Positions 52,538 to 61,604 of a stretch of DNA of 64,000 bases are shown here, piece after piece. The position numbers and the translations under genes were made by a program. Where the stretch lies: assembly GCF_026151395.1 (NCBI RefSeq), contig NZ_JAMQPV010000001.1, positions 496,001-560,000 of the forward strand. The letters are read 5' to 3'. This DNA comes from Leptospira limi. GTDB lineage: Bacteria > Spirochaetota > Leptospiria > Leptospirales > Leptospiraceae. Every line of letters begins with the position of its first letter. The first letter of the stretch is position 1. Below the pieces are notes generated by a model. The model ran no database searches. It saw only the letters and a list, made by a program, of their open reading frames with translations, and was not told where the DNA came from.

Positions 52538-53104
52538 TTAATTAAGGGAAGGATCTTTGGTATGGTCTACAAAGTATTTGTAAATTCCACCTTTACTTCG
52601 AAGAGCTTCTCGCCAAATCGATTCTGAATCATCTTCTTTAAATACGATGGAATCATCTACTAAATCAGAAACAACCCAAGACAACCTGTCAAATTCACTT
52701 TCTAATTGTCCAGAAGACCAACCAGCATAACCTTGTAAGACACGAAATTGGATTTGGTCAGAAGATAAAACTTCTAACATTGTATCAAAACTTCGAGCCA
52801 TATAAATCCCTGGAACCACTTCTACTCCTGGATCCGCTGTTTGTTTTCCATTATGTAAAATAGATACAAACAAATTGTCTACCGGTCCACCAGCATACAC
52901 CGGTTTGTTGGAATGAACTGTATCTGGTAGGTTTTTGATGAGTGATTCCATTGTTTGGTCAGTGGGTTTGTTTAACACGAGACCAAAGGCCCCGTCGTCG
53001 TCATGGTCTACCATGAGGACAACGGATTTATGAAAAAAATCCTGAATCACACTAGAATTGGAAATGAGTAACTTTCCGCGCGTTGAATCAGGATGATCTG
53101 TCAT
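52538..53104 (-). CDS. YqgE/AlgH family protein
   Basis: 188 residues, matching the family length. RGKLLISNSSVIQDFFHKSV, LMVDHDDDGAFGLVLNKP, YAGGPV and the late GYAGWSSGQLESE segment are the conserved YqgE signatures. The molecular role is unknown; the protein is sometimes near ruvX or RNA genes. Its start shares a base with the stop of the Gfo/Idh gene (TAATG). Confidence 0.92.
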   Translation of the reverse strand: MTDHPDSTRGKLLISNSSVIQDFFHKSVVLMVDHDDDGAFGLVLNKPTDQTMESLIKNLPDTVHSNKPVYAGGPVDNLFVSILHNGKQTADPGVEVVPGIYMARSFDTMLEVLSSDQIQFRVLQGYAGWSSGQLESEFDRLSWVVSDLVDDSIVFKEDDSESIWREALRSKGGIYKYFVDHTKDPSLN

Positions 53105-54066
53105 TATTTTTTGCCGTGAATTTCTTCTAAGATACGATATGCCACTTCTAATGTTTTAATATCGGAATCACCTTTCACCATCGGTTCGGATTCTCCTTTA
53201 ATACATTTTACAAAGTGTTCGTGTTCTTGTTTAAGAGGGTTATCTTTGTGTACAAAGATTTTTTCCACAATAGATTCTTGTCTGTATTTGATTTCTCCAC
53301 TTCCCAGTTGTGTTGTTGAACTTGCTTGTCTGTGCAGTTCAATTTCCTGGTTTGTAAAATCTAAAAATACATACGAATCTTTTTGGGAAATGTTAAGAGT
53401 TCTAATTTTTGCCTGAGAAGAACGAGAAGCATTGAGCGAAGCAACACAACCATTTGCAAATTTTAAAACCACACTCGCAATATCCTCATGGTTCGAAACA
53501 ACAGAAGATCCAACAGCTTTCACTTCTGTTACATCTGATTTTACTAAGTTAAGAACAATGTCGATATCGTGGATCATCATATCGAGAACCACACCAACAT
53601 CAGTAATTCGACTATTGTAGGGAGCGATCCGTCTCGATTCAATGAGGATTGGGTGTTCAGCAATTTTACCTAACTCAAGTACCGCACCATTAAATCGTTC
53701 TACGTGACCTACTTGCAAAATCAAATTGTTTTGTTTTGATAAGGTTACGAGTTCTTTCGCTTCTTCGACTGTTTGGGAAATTGGTTTTTCTACCAAAACA
53801 TGTTTTTTTTCAGTAAGCGCCTGTTTGGCGATTTTGTGATGTAAGAAAGTTGGTGCTGCAATGATGATTGCATCCGCTTCTTTCAACAATTCTTCAATCG
53901 TTCCAAATGCCTTTGTTTTATGTTTCTCAGCAATTTGTGTGGCACGTTCCGCATTGGCATCAAATATACCGATGAGTTCTGCATCGGTTAATTGTTTGGC
54001 AACGTTTACGTGGTACTGACCCATATGGCCTGTACCAATGACTCCGAGTCGGACTTTTTTATCCAT
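53104..54066 (-). CDS. Gfo/Idh/MocA family oxidoreductase
   Basis: 320 residues from the ATG at 54066; a TTG four codons earlier is not needed. The Rossmann motif RLGVIGTGHMGQYHVNVAKQ is followed by EKPISQTVEEAKELV (catalytic Lys) and the C-terminal beta-sheet domain with MMIHDIDIVLNLV. It uses NAD(P) to oxidise or reduce sugars or related polyols; the substrate is not evident. It follows dnaJ by 24 bp, so it is likely read from the heat-shock promoter as well. Confidence 0.9.
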   Translation of the reverse strand: MDKKVRLGVIGTGHMGQYHVNVAKQLTDAELIGIFDANAERATQIAEKHKTKAFGTIEELLKEADAIIIAAPTFLHHKIAKQALTEKKHVLVEKPISQTVEEAKELVTLSKQNNLILQVGHVERFNGAVLELGKIAEHPILIESRRIAPYNSRITDVGVVLDMMIHDIDIVLNLVKSDVTEVKAVGSSVVSNHEDIASVVLKFANGCVASLNASRSSQAKIRTLNISQKDSYVFLDFTNQEIELHRQASSTTQLGSGEIKYRQESIVEKIFVHKDNPLKQEHEHFVKCIKGESEPMVKGDSDIKTLEVAYRILEEIHGKK

Positions 54067-54090
54067 AGATGCTCTCAATATTTTAAAGGT

Positions 54091-55215
54091 TTAGCGGAAA
54101 AACAACTTCGATTTTCCCCCGCTGCCGACCTTTTCGCCGGACTCACGAGCAAATTCTTCCATCAGTTCTCTCTGTTTTTTAGAAAGTTTCTTAGGAATTT
54201 CGACTTTGATGATCACATGTTGGTCCCCTTTTCCATAAGAACCGAGGTATGGAATTCCGTGTCCTTTCAAGCGGAAAATTTGTCCACTTTCCGTCCCTTC
54301 TGGGATTTTCAATTGGATGGTTTTTCCATCAATGGAAGGCACTTCAATCTCTCCACCAAGGCAAGCCATAGATAAAGAAATGGATTTTTGAACGATGAGG
54401 TCATTTCCTTGGCGTTCAAACGTTGGGTGTTTTTTAATATGAGTGACTACGTATAAATCACCACTTGGGCCTCCGTTTGGACCGGATTCCCCTTCGCCGG
54501 AAACTTTAAGTCGGCTTCCAGATTCTACACCAGCAGGGATTTTGATATGTATGGTTCGTCTTTTCTCTGTTAGGCCCTCACCTTTACAAGTCTTACAAGG
54601 ATTGGAAATGACCTTTCCCTTTCCTTTACAACGTGGGCAAGTAGTTGTGACACTAAAAAATCCTTGGGTTCGTCTCACTTGGCCTGTTCCTGAACAATCA
54701 GGACAAACAGTTGGAGAAGATCCTTTCGATGCGCCGGAACCCGAACAATCTGCACAGGTTTCGAGTCTTGGAATTTCAATTTTATATTCTTTTCCAAGAG
54801 CAGCGTCTTCTAAACTGACTTCTAAATTATAACGGAGATCTGATCCCCTTTGAGGACCAGACCTTCTTCCACCACCGCGGCTACCACCACCTCCGCCTCC
54901 GAAAAATTCACTGAAGATATCACCGAAGTCTCCAAAGATATCAGAGAAGTCGGTATAAGCACCAGCTCCATACCCTCCTCCAGCACCTGCATTCACACCA
55001 GCTTTTCCAAATTGGTCATAAGCTTGGCGTTTTTGCGGATCGCGTAACACTTCATAGGCTTCAGTAGCCTCTTTGAATTTTTCTTCCGCTTCTTTATCAC
55101 CCTTATTTTTATCAGGGTGATATTTGATGGCTAACTTACGATAGGCGCTCTTGATCTCATCATCAGAGGCACCTTTCGAAACGCCTAATACTTCGTAGTA
55201 ACCACGGTCGCTCAT
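54091..55215 (-). CDS. dnaJ: Chaperone protein DnaJ
   Basis: 374 residues with all parts of a type I DnaJ: J domain with HPD (YHPDKNKG, residues about 32-39), a long Gly/Phe-rich stretch ([14 protein letters not shown]), four zinc repeats ([32 protein letters not shown]) and the substrate-binding C-terminus. It stimulates DnaK ATPase and delivers clients. It lies 22 bp after dnaK in the order hrcA-grpE-dnaK-dnaJ. Confidence 0.97.
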   Translation of the reverse strand: MSDRGYYEVLGVSKGASDDEIKSAYRKLAIKYHPDKNKGDKEAEEKFKEATEAYEVLRDPQKRQAYDQFGKAGVNAGAGGGYGAGAYTDFSDIFGDFGDIFSEFFGGGGGGSRGGGRRSGPQRGSDLRYNLEVSLEDAALGKEYKIEIPRLETCADCSGSGASKGSSPTVCPDCSGTGQVRRTQGFFSVTTTCPRCKGKGKVISNPCKTCKGEGLTEKRRTIHIKIPAGVESGSRLKVSGEGESGPNGGPSGDLYVVTHIKKHPTFERQGNDLIVQKSISLSMACLGGEIEVPSIDGKTIQLKIPEGTESGQIFRLKGHGIPYLGSYGKGDQHVIIKVEIPKKLSKKQRELMEEFARESGEKVGSGGKSKLFFR

Positions 55216-55237
55216 AGTTTTACTTCTTTATCTCTAT

Positions 55238-57172
55238 TTATTTTTTGTCTTCATCCACGACAGTGTAATCTGCATCGACTACCTTCTCGCCACCTGCATT
55301 GGAACCAGCAGTGTCTTGGTTTGCACCAGCACCAGCTTCTGCACCAGGAGCTCCTTGTTCAGGACCTGCTTGGCTATAGATTTTTTGTCCAATTTGCATT
55401 GCAACTTGTTGGATTGAATCTCTAGATGCTTTCATACGTTCGAGATCACCAGATTCCATTGCTTCACGGCCGCGTTTGATTTCGTCCTGAGCTCTTTGTT
55501 TTTCTGATTCATCGAGTTTGTCAGCGGATTCTCCGATGGTTTTTTCCAATTGGTAAACAATTGCTTCCAATTCGTTTTTAGTATCAGCGGCTTCGCGAAG
55601 TTTTTTATCTTCTTCTGCGTGAGCTTCTGCATCTTTTACCATCTTTTTGATTTCTTCTTCAGAGAGTCCGGAAGAAGATTCAATGCGAATCTTTTGTTCT
55701 TTACCTGTTCCCAAATCTTTTGCAGATACATGAACAATACCGTTTGCGTCGATATCAAAAGTCACTTCGATTTGTGGAACTCCGCGTGGAGCAGAAGGAA
55801 TTCCCACTAAGTCAAAACGACCAAGTGTCCTGTTGGCACTTGCCATTTCTCGTTCCCCTTGTAATACGTGAACGGAAACAGTTGTTTGGTTGTCTGCCGC
55901 AGTAGAGAATACTTGGGATTTTCTTGTAGGAATGGTTGTGTTTCTTTCGATGAGTTTTGTCATCACACCACCAAGAGTTTCAATTCCAAGAGAAAGTGGA
56001 GTAACATCGAGTAACAATACATCTGTTACATCACCAGCAAGAACACCACCTTGGATCGCCGCACCAACTGCTACCACTTCATCAGGGTTCACAGATTTAT
56101 TTGGTTCTTTCCCAAAAATTTCTTTTACAAGTGCTTGGACAGCAGGGATACGAATGGATCCACCCACAAGGATGACTTCATCAATTTCACTAGCAGTAAG
56201 ACCTGCATCTTTTAATGCATTGATACATGGAATACGAGTTCTTTCGACAAGAGATCTTGTGATTTCATCAAACTTTGCTTTGGTGAGAGTCATATCCAAG
56301 TGTTTTGGACCAGACGCATCTGCAGTGATGAATGGAAGGTTGATTTGAGTGGAAGATGTTCCAGACAACTCGATTTTAGCTTTTTCAGCAGCTTCTTTCA
56401 AGCGTTGTACTGTGTTTTTATCTCCAGAAATATCGATTCCAGTTTGTTTTTTGAATTCGTCGATCATCCATTGCATGACCACGTTATCAAAGTCGTCTCC
56501 ACCAAGGTGAGTATCACCGTTAGTAGATTTTACTTCGAATACACCGTCACCAAGTTCTAGGATCGAAACGTCAAATGTTCCACCACCTAAGTCGTATACA
56601 GCGATCTTTGCATTGGTTTTTTTCTTATCAAAACCATAAGCAAGAGCCGCAGCAGTTGGTTCATTGATGATACGTTCTACTTCAAGTCCAGCAATACGAC
56701 CAGCGTCTTTCGTTGCTTGTCTTTGTTCGTCATTGAAGTAAGCGGGGACAGTAACTACTGCTTTTTTTACTTCATGACCAAGAAAGTCTTCTGCTGTTTT
56801 CTTCATTTTTTGAAGGACACGAGCTGCAATTTCTTGTGGTGTGAATTCACCAGATACGGTTTCAAATTTCACACCATCATTTCCAGCACGGATCACTTTG
56901 TATGATACCATCTTTGCTTCATCACCAGCTTCGTTAAAACGACGGCCAATAAAACGTTTCGCAGAACGAATTGTATTTACCGCGTTTGTAATTGCTTGGT
57001 TTTTTGCAAATTGACCAACAATGGTTTCACCCTTTGCTGTAAAAGCAACAATCGAAGGAGTGGTTCTTGCCCCTTCAGAGTTTTGAATGACAACAGGATC
57101 TCCACCTTCCATAACCGCCACACATGAGTTAGTGGTTCCTAAATCGATACCTATGATTTTTTCCTTAGACAT
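55238..57172 (-). CDS. dnaK: Chaperone protein DnaK (Hsp70)
   Basis: 644 residues, full length. [48 protein letters not shown] and [11 protein letters not shown] are the Hsp70 ATPase signatures; the substrate domain starts near residue 385 ([20 protein letters not shown]). The tail ([18 protein letters not shown]) is a Gly/Ala-rich linker ending in VVDEDKK. It refolds proteins with DnaJ and GrpE. It follows grpE by 23 bp. Confidence 0.98.
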   Translation of the reverse strand: MSKEKIIGIDLGTTNSCVAVMEGGDPVVIQNSEGARTTPSIVAFTAKGETIVGQFAKNQAITNAVNTIRSAKRFIGRRFNEAGDEAKMVSYKVIRAGNDGVKFETVSGEFTPQEIAARVLQKMKKTAEDFLGHEVKKAVVTVPAYFNDEQRQATKDAGRIAGLEVERIINEPTAAALAYGFDKKKTNAKIAVYDLGGGTFDVSILELGDGVFEVKSTNGDTHLGGDDFDNVVMQWMIDEFKKQTGIDISGDKNTVQRLKEAAEKAKIELSGTSSTQINLPFITADASGPKHLDMTLTKAKFDEITRSLVERTRIPCINALKDAGLTASEIDEVILVGGSIRIPAVQALVKEIFGKEPNKSVNPDEVVAVGAAIQGGVLAGDVTDVLLLDVTPLSLGIETLGGVMTKLIERNTTIPTRKSQVFSTAADNQTTVSVHVLQGEREMASANRTLGRFDLVGIPSAPRGVPQIEVTFDIDANGIVHVSAKDLGTGKEQKIRIESSSGLSEEEIKKMVKDAEAHAEEDKKLREAADTKNELEAIVYQLEKTIGESADKLDESEKQRAQDEIKRGREAMESGDLERMKASRDSIQQVAMQIGQKIYSQAGPEQGAPGAEAGAGANQDTAGSNAGGEKVVDADYTVVDEDKK

Positions 57173-57195
57173 AGTCTTTCTCCTTCTTACTTATA

Positions 57196-57768
57196 TTAAC
57201 TTTGTGGTTTTCCCACTTTCACACGTGCAGGACGAATTGATTGTTTGTTTTCACCTTCTTCGTGGTAATAACCAGCTTGGTAAGTTTCAACAACAGTCTC
57301 TTCAGTAAATTCTGCACTTTCCTCGGAAGCAATTGCTTCCATGAGCATCGGGTCAAACGGCATTCCTTTTGGATCTAATCGTTTGATTCCTTCTCTTTCC
57401 AATACGGAATAAAATTCCTTTTGTACCATCTTGATGCCTTCAACAAAAGCAACCACTTCAGGTGTTTGGTTCGGAACATTCGAAACACGTTCCAAATTAT
57501 CCAATGCACCTGTCAGTCCTTCTGCAAACTTCTTGATGGATTCTTTTCTTGCATTTAACAAATCGTTAGCTGTTCGACGTTTGTAGTTCTGAAACTCCGC
57601 ACGTTCTCTGAGCCAAGAGTCCTTTAAAGATTCGATTTCTTTTTTTGCACTATCGAGTTCTTTTTCAGCTCCTTCTACTGCTTGTTCAATGGCTTCGTCA
57701 GAAATAGTTTGCCCTTCATCGACTTGCACATTTTGATCTTCTAGGGATTGGTTCGTTTCTTCTGCCAT
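57196..57768 (-). CDS. grpE: Nucleotide exchange factor GrpE
   Basis: 190 residues. An acidic N-terminus is followed by a long coiled coil (about 35-90: EKELDSAKKEIESLKDSWLR, AEFQNYKRRTANDL) and the compact beta domain with GMPFDPMLMEAIA, TVVETYQAGYYHEE and IRPARVKVG. It releases ADP from DnaK. It lies between hrcA (11-bp gap) and dnaK. Confidence 0.97.
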   Translation of the reverse strand: MAEETNQSLEDQNVQVDEGQTISDEAIEQAVEGAEKELDSAKKEIESLKDSWLRERAEFQNYKRRTANDLLNARKESIKKFAEGLTGALDNLERVSNVPNQTPEVVAFVEGIKMVQKEFYSVLEREGIKRLDPKGMPFDPMLMEAIASEESAEFTEETVVETYQAGYYHEEGENKQSIRPARVKVGKPQS

Positions 57769-57779
57769 TTCGCCTCCTA

Positions 57780-58811
57780 CTACCTGCTCAATTTCGTTAT
57801 CATTTCTGAAACTAACTTCGAAGTGAATTCAATCAAAGGTAATGCCTTATTGTAATTCATCCTCTGAGGACCAATGATTCCCATTGAACCTATCCTCTTT
57901 TCACCCATACGATAATTCGTTGTGATGATGGTAACACCACCTAACTTTTCATTACCGTCTTTTCCAATAATGGTATAAACACCATCCATCGGAACATAAT
58001 CACTAAAAAACTCTTTGAGGAACTGTTTTTCATCGAATAGATGCAGGATGTTTTCTAATTGTTCCTCTTCATCCTTAAAGTTTTCGTATAAGTTTTTTAA
58101 TCCATCGATATACAAGTTATCAACAGACATACTATCTGTTCCCATTGCTCTTGCAATCGATGGAGCGAACAAAGAAAATCCTTCCGGGCCTTCTTTTTTC
58201 AACATCATCTGAGGGATCAGATTACTTTGAATTTCATGAACATCAAAACCTTTGACGTTATCATTCAAATACCTTGAAATTTGGTACAGACTCTCTTGTG
58301 AGATGTGAAAATCGAAAAATATATTTCGATTGAGCACAGTTCCAGACCGCATAACAAGGATCATAAGAACTTCTCCTCCATTTACATGGATGAGTTCTAT
58401 ATGTTTTAATGTGTCGAGAGATCCTTCCGGACCTAATACCACACTTGCCGATTGCGAAAGAGAAGCGAGAACCTTGGAGGTTGCAATGAGAACCTGGTCC
58501 AAACGAAATTGCATCCGAAGATACTCTTCTTGGATCCTTTGTTTTTCACGCATTGTGAGCTCAAAAAGCGTCACAAGGCTATCCACATACAACCGATAAC
58601 CGCGTTCTGTTGGCACCCGACCACCCGAAGTATGCCGGGCTACAATGTAACCCATGTCCTCGAGTTCTGCCAGACAGGAACGAATGGTGGCTGGTGATAG
58701 TCCGATATCGTACTTTTCAGAAAGGGTTTTGGAGCCGACAGGTTTGTTGTCTGAAACAAACTCCTCAACCAATGCTTTCAAAATGGAACGATGTCTAGGG
58801 GAAAGGTCCAT
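57780..58811 (-). CDS. hrcA: Heat-inducible repressor HrcA
   Basis: 343 residues from the ATG at 58811 (MDLSPRHRSIL, the family start); GGAGG lies close upstream, and an in-frame TTG at 58820 is an alternative. The winged helix covers about residues 1-70 (SEKYDIGLSPATIRSCLAEL, GYIVARHTSGGRVPTERGY); the GAF-like and HrcA-specific domains follow (LIHVNGGEVLMILVMRSG, MDGVYTIIGKDG). HrcA binds CIRCE and represses the chaperone operon, with GroEL as co-regulator. It is the first gene of the operon. Confidence 0.96.
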   Translation of the reverse strand: MDLSPRHRSILKALVEEFVSDNKPVGSKTLSEKYDIGLSPATIRSCLAELEDMGYIVARHTSGGRVPTERGYRLYVDSLVTLFELTMREKQRIQEEYLRMQFRLDQVLIATSKVLASLSQSASVVLGPEGSLDTLKHIELIHVNGGEVLMILVMRSGTVLNRNIFFDFHISQESLYQISRYLNDNVKGFDVHEIQSNLIPQMMLKKEGPEGFSLFAPSIARAMGTDSMSVDNLYIDGLKNLYENFKDEEEQLENILHLFDEKQFLKEFFSDYVPMDGVYTIIGKDGNEKLGGVTIITTNYRMGEKRIGSMGIIGPQRMNYNKALPLIEFTSKLVSEMITKLSR

Positions 58812-58829
58812 AGCCTCCAAGCACTTCCT

Positions 58830-58856
58830 TTAGCACTCTGATGATTAGAGTGCTAA
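58830..58856 (-). promoter_or_regulatory. CIRCE operator
   Basis: TTAGCACTC, nine bases, GAGTGCTAA: the exact CIRCE inverted repeat bound by HrcA. It lies between the promoter and the hrcA start, a standard site for repression. Confidence 0.98.
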
Positions 58857-58867
58857 TCTATGCTTAA

Positions 58868-58896
58868 AGTTTACGAATTTCCGTTTTTTTCGTCAA
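58868..58896 (-). promoter_or_regulatory. Sigma70-type promoter of the heat-shock operon
   Basis: On the minus strand TTGACG and TAAACT are separated by exactly 17 bases. The predicted start falls just before CIRCE, so HrcA bound there would block elongation or initiation. Confidence 0.8.
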
Positions 58897-58956
58897 GCAC
58901 GATGTCCACGCAAGTTGCGAATTTTAGCAGACTTTCAAAGAAACTGCTAAAATTTT

Positions 58957-59874
58957 TCAAACGGGATAGACTTGGATTTGATTCCTTCCCTGGTTTTTAG
59001 CTTGGTAGAGGGCGATGTCTGCAAATTTTAGTGTCTCTTCTGGTTTCTGAATCGGATGCACTTTCGTAAAACCAATACTTAGAGTTACATTTAGGTAATA
59101 ATTATCGAAGATAAAAAACCTATGTGCTTCAACTGACTCGCGGAGTCTATCGAGAACGATGGTTGCCCCTTCGGTGGTAGTGTCTGGTAATATACACCCA
59201 AATTCCTCTCCACCAAGTCTTCCCACAGTGTCCTCTTCCCTGAGGCAATCCACAAAGATATTGGCCATTTTTTTGAGTACCAAATCCCCAATGTCATGTC
59301 CGTAGGTGTCATTGATCACTTTAAAATGGTCTATGTCCATTACCGCAAGCACCGATTCCCGATTACGGCGTTTGACTGTAGCAATCGTTTTTTGGAGGGT
59401 ATCTGCGAAGGAACGACGATTTGGTAACATCGTAAGTTCGTCCATATAGGCCAAACGTTTCAAACTATTGATGAGTATATTTTTTTGTTCTTCTAAACGC
59501 CTACGTTCTCTCACATCACGGATGATTGCCGCGTAGTACTCTTTGTTCTCTTGGTGGATGGTAAAAGCACGAATTTCCACTGGAATCGTACCTTTTGGTT
59601 TTGTGATGAGTTCTAATTCTTTTAAAAATCCTGCAATGTAATGTGCTTCGTTGGAACTAACAAATGCTTCTATTGATGTTTGTTCGCCTTTTTCATTCGG
59701 AGGGAATAAAAAAGAAAATGATTTACCAAACAATTCTTCTTCTGAATATCCAGTTAACGATTGTAACGCTATGTTACTAAATAATATCTGTTGGTTTGTG
59801 TCTAAAACGACAATTGCATCGATGGATTGGGAAACAATTTCCTTAGCCAGTGTTTCTGTATTAAACTCATTCAT
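58957..59874 (-). CDS. PAS-domain diguanylate cyclase
   Basis: 305 residues, soluble. The PAS domain (about 12-120: IVVLDTNQQILFSNIALQSL, YYAAIIRDVRERR) precedes a GGDEF domain from about 135 (LAYMDELTMLPNRRSF, FKVINDTYGHDIGD). The active site GGEEF is at 221-225, and an inhibitory RxxD (REED, 212-215) lies five residues before it, so product inhibition is expected. It makes cyclic di-GMP in response to a PAS signal. The start overlaps the end of the DUF2961 gene by 8 bases. Confidence 0.94.
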   Translation of the reverse strand: MNEFNTETLAKEIVSQSIDAIVVLDTNQQILFSNIALQSLTGYSEEELFGKSFSFLFPPNEKGEQTSIEAFVSSNEAHYIAGFLKELELITKPKGTIPVEIRAFTIHQENKEYYAAIIRDVRERRRLEEQKNILINSLKRLAYMDELTMLPNRRSFADTLQKTIATVKRRNRESVLAVMDIDHFKVINDTYGHDIGDLVLKKMANIFVDCLREEDTVGRLGGEEFGCILPDTTTEGATIVLDRLRESVEAHRFFIFDNYYLNVTLSIGFTKVHPIQKPEETLKFADIALYQAKNQGRNQIQVYPV

Positions 59875-61066
59875 TTCCCCAAATTACCCCATTTCCTTTT
59901 TCACTTCGGAATGAATCTCGCCATTTATGGATATGACGAAAATTGATCTCGGGTTGGTTCACCCTAAATTCTTTTTTCGGCAAAACCTTCATTGGTTTTG
60001 GATTCAGACTCTGATACCAATAAGCAACAGAGATCAAATCTAAGGTCAAGGAATTTGCATGACCATGTTCCAATAAGAATAGGAAATTTTTTTCAAACCG
60101 AATGGGGGATTCTACCCAAAATCGATACAAATGGGTTCTGCCCAACCATCCTATTGAATCAGAAACCCTAGGGTATCCAAAATAAGGATGCATAAACACT
60201 TCTTTCGGTGACCAAGCTGTATTAAATACATCTTCAGTTCCTGTTCCTTTTAGTGTAGCAGTTGTTTGGTTACCATCTATAAAAATTAGATCATCTCCTT
60301 CGCCATACCACAGAGGAGTAGGAGAATCCACATATAAGTTAAGTCCAATGAATTGGCCTTTTCCTTCAGTTTCGAGGACAGAGAAGTAGTTTTCTTTTAC
60401 AAATTTTGTTTTTTCAGTTTCCCCAAGCAATCCCCATTCATTTTCCTTTTGGTTCGAAGTGTTCGGTTTGGTGATACTTCTGTTCCATTGAGCATGGAAT
60501 CGTAAAGAGGAATCGAGAGGTGATTTCCATTCTTCATAATCAATGTAAAAGTAAAAATTACTAATATCCTCATCTGATTCGTTTTCGATTTGAATTTTCG
60601 CACTTGATTCAAATGGCATAGGAAAGTAAGAGTTCATTGACTTTCCTTTTTTGGGTGCTGCGACAAGTGGTAACGAATTGAGTATGTATTCTTCTCCCCA
60701 ACCTTGTCCAAAAAATTCACCTAACGGAACCTCTACTGATGGAAAAGAATGATTGTCCCAATACATGCGTATCACAACATTTTTCCGTGCCATAGGGTCT
60801 TTACTTGCCAATGTCATCCAAATGTGTTTGATCACACCACGGCCTTTGATTTCAGCAATCGTGATGGTTGATTTTTTTGGAATTTTAATAAAATCATCAT
60901 TTCCATTTGTTGGATCCGCACTTGAGATTCGTTTGTTTTGGTAGTTTTTTTCCTTCCAAATGGAAGACTCCCACCCATCGCTGAACAAAGGATTGGCGAA
61001 TTTAAATCCAAAAACAAACAAAAATACCCAAAAACGGAATCCAAATGAAGTTTGATTCGTAACCAT
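59867..61066 (-). CDS. Exported DUF2961 / GH172-like protein
   Basis: 399 residues. A signal peptide (FGFRFWVFLFVFGFKFANP) precedes IPKKSTITIAEIKGRGVIKH and IRMYWDNHSFPSVEVPLGEF, then GTGTEDVFNTAW, a conserved DUF2961 motif whose Glu is a catalytic candidate in the GH172 difructose-dianhydride/alpha-fructofuranosidase branch. The mature protein has two beta-sandwich-like halves. A glycan-active role in the periplasm is likely; the substrate is unknown. It is in an operon with an upstream membrane protein (37-bp gap) and the downstream diguanylate cyclase (overlap). Confidence 0.82.
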   Translation of the reverse strand: MVTNQTSFGFRFWVFLFVFGFKFANPLFSDGWESSIWKEKNYQNKRISSADPTNGNDDFIKIPKKSTITIAEIKGRGVIKHIWMTLASKDPMARKNVVIRMYWDNHSFPSVEVPLGEFFGQGWGEEYILNSLPLVAAPKKGKSMNSYFPMPFESSAKIQIENESDEDISNFYFYIDYEEWKSPLDSSLRFHAQWNRSITKPNTSNQKENEWGLLGETEKTKFVKENYFSVLETEGKGQFIGLNLYVDSPTPLWYGEGDDLIFIDGNQTTATLKGTGTEDVFNTAWSPKEVFMHPYFGYPRVSDSIGWLGRTHLYRFWVESPIRFEKNFLFLLEHGHANSLTLDLISVAYWYQSLNPKPMKVLPKKEFRVNQPEINFRHIHKWRDSFRSEKGNGVIWGNE

Positions 61067-61103
61067 AATGACCTAACTTAAAAAAACTATTTCCTTTGAA
61101 GGA

Positions 61104-61574
61104 TTAAAAGCGTTTCAAAAACCAAAGAAAAATTCCCGCTTGGACAATTGACTGTAAAAAAATTTCAAATAAAACATACAGATGGATCGAAAGAGTCACT
61201 TCAGAAATCATAAACACCATCCCTTCCAAACTTCCCACAGAAGGTGAAATTGCTGCCAGTCCACCTAAAATGGTTCTCATCCATACCAATACAAACATTT
61301 GTTTGTTGAAAGATTGAGTTTGGAACCAGTCCCAAATCAGATGTAAAAAACTCACAATTAAGAGAGCTTGGAGGAGTAAGGCTGGAAATAACCAAGTCAT
61401 TGCTCTCGACCAAGCTGCACCATCACTCGATGTAACCAAAAAAAGAGGAAACACAGCCAAATCACCTTCATAATACTCTTTCATTACCAATTGAAAGTAT
61501 GGGATGGAGACAAGGAGATAAGCTAAAAGATGGCTGAAAATAAACTGAATTGTGATTTTAATCTTCGGATTCAT
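61104..61574 (-). CDS. Four-helix membrane protein of unknown family
   Basis: 156 residues from the ATG at 61574. Four hydrophobic segments: IQFIFSHLLAYLLVSIPYFQ, LFPALLLQALLIVSFLHLIW, VLVWMRTILGGLAAISPSVG and HLYVLFEIFLQSIVQAGIFL. No conserved charged residue in the membrane and no family match that I recognise. It lies at the head of the DUF2961/diguanylate cyclase group and is divergent from glnD (30 bp between starts). Confidence 0.62.
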   Translation of the reverse strand: MNPKIKITIQFIFSHLLAYLLVSIPYFQLVMKEYYEGDLAVFPLFLVTSSDGAAWSRAMTWLFPALLLQALLIVSFLHLIWDWFQTQSFNKQMFVLVWMRTILGGLAAISPSVGSLEGMVFMISEVTLSIHLYVLFEIFLQSIVQAGIFLWFLKRF

Positions 61575-61604
61575 GTTAAAGTTGTCCAATAAGGTAAACT
61601 TTAC

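Noticed and set aside
55890..56348. 152-codon frame antisense to dnaK
   Set aside because: Shadow frame of dnaK, no start signal.
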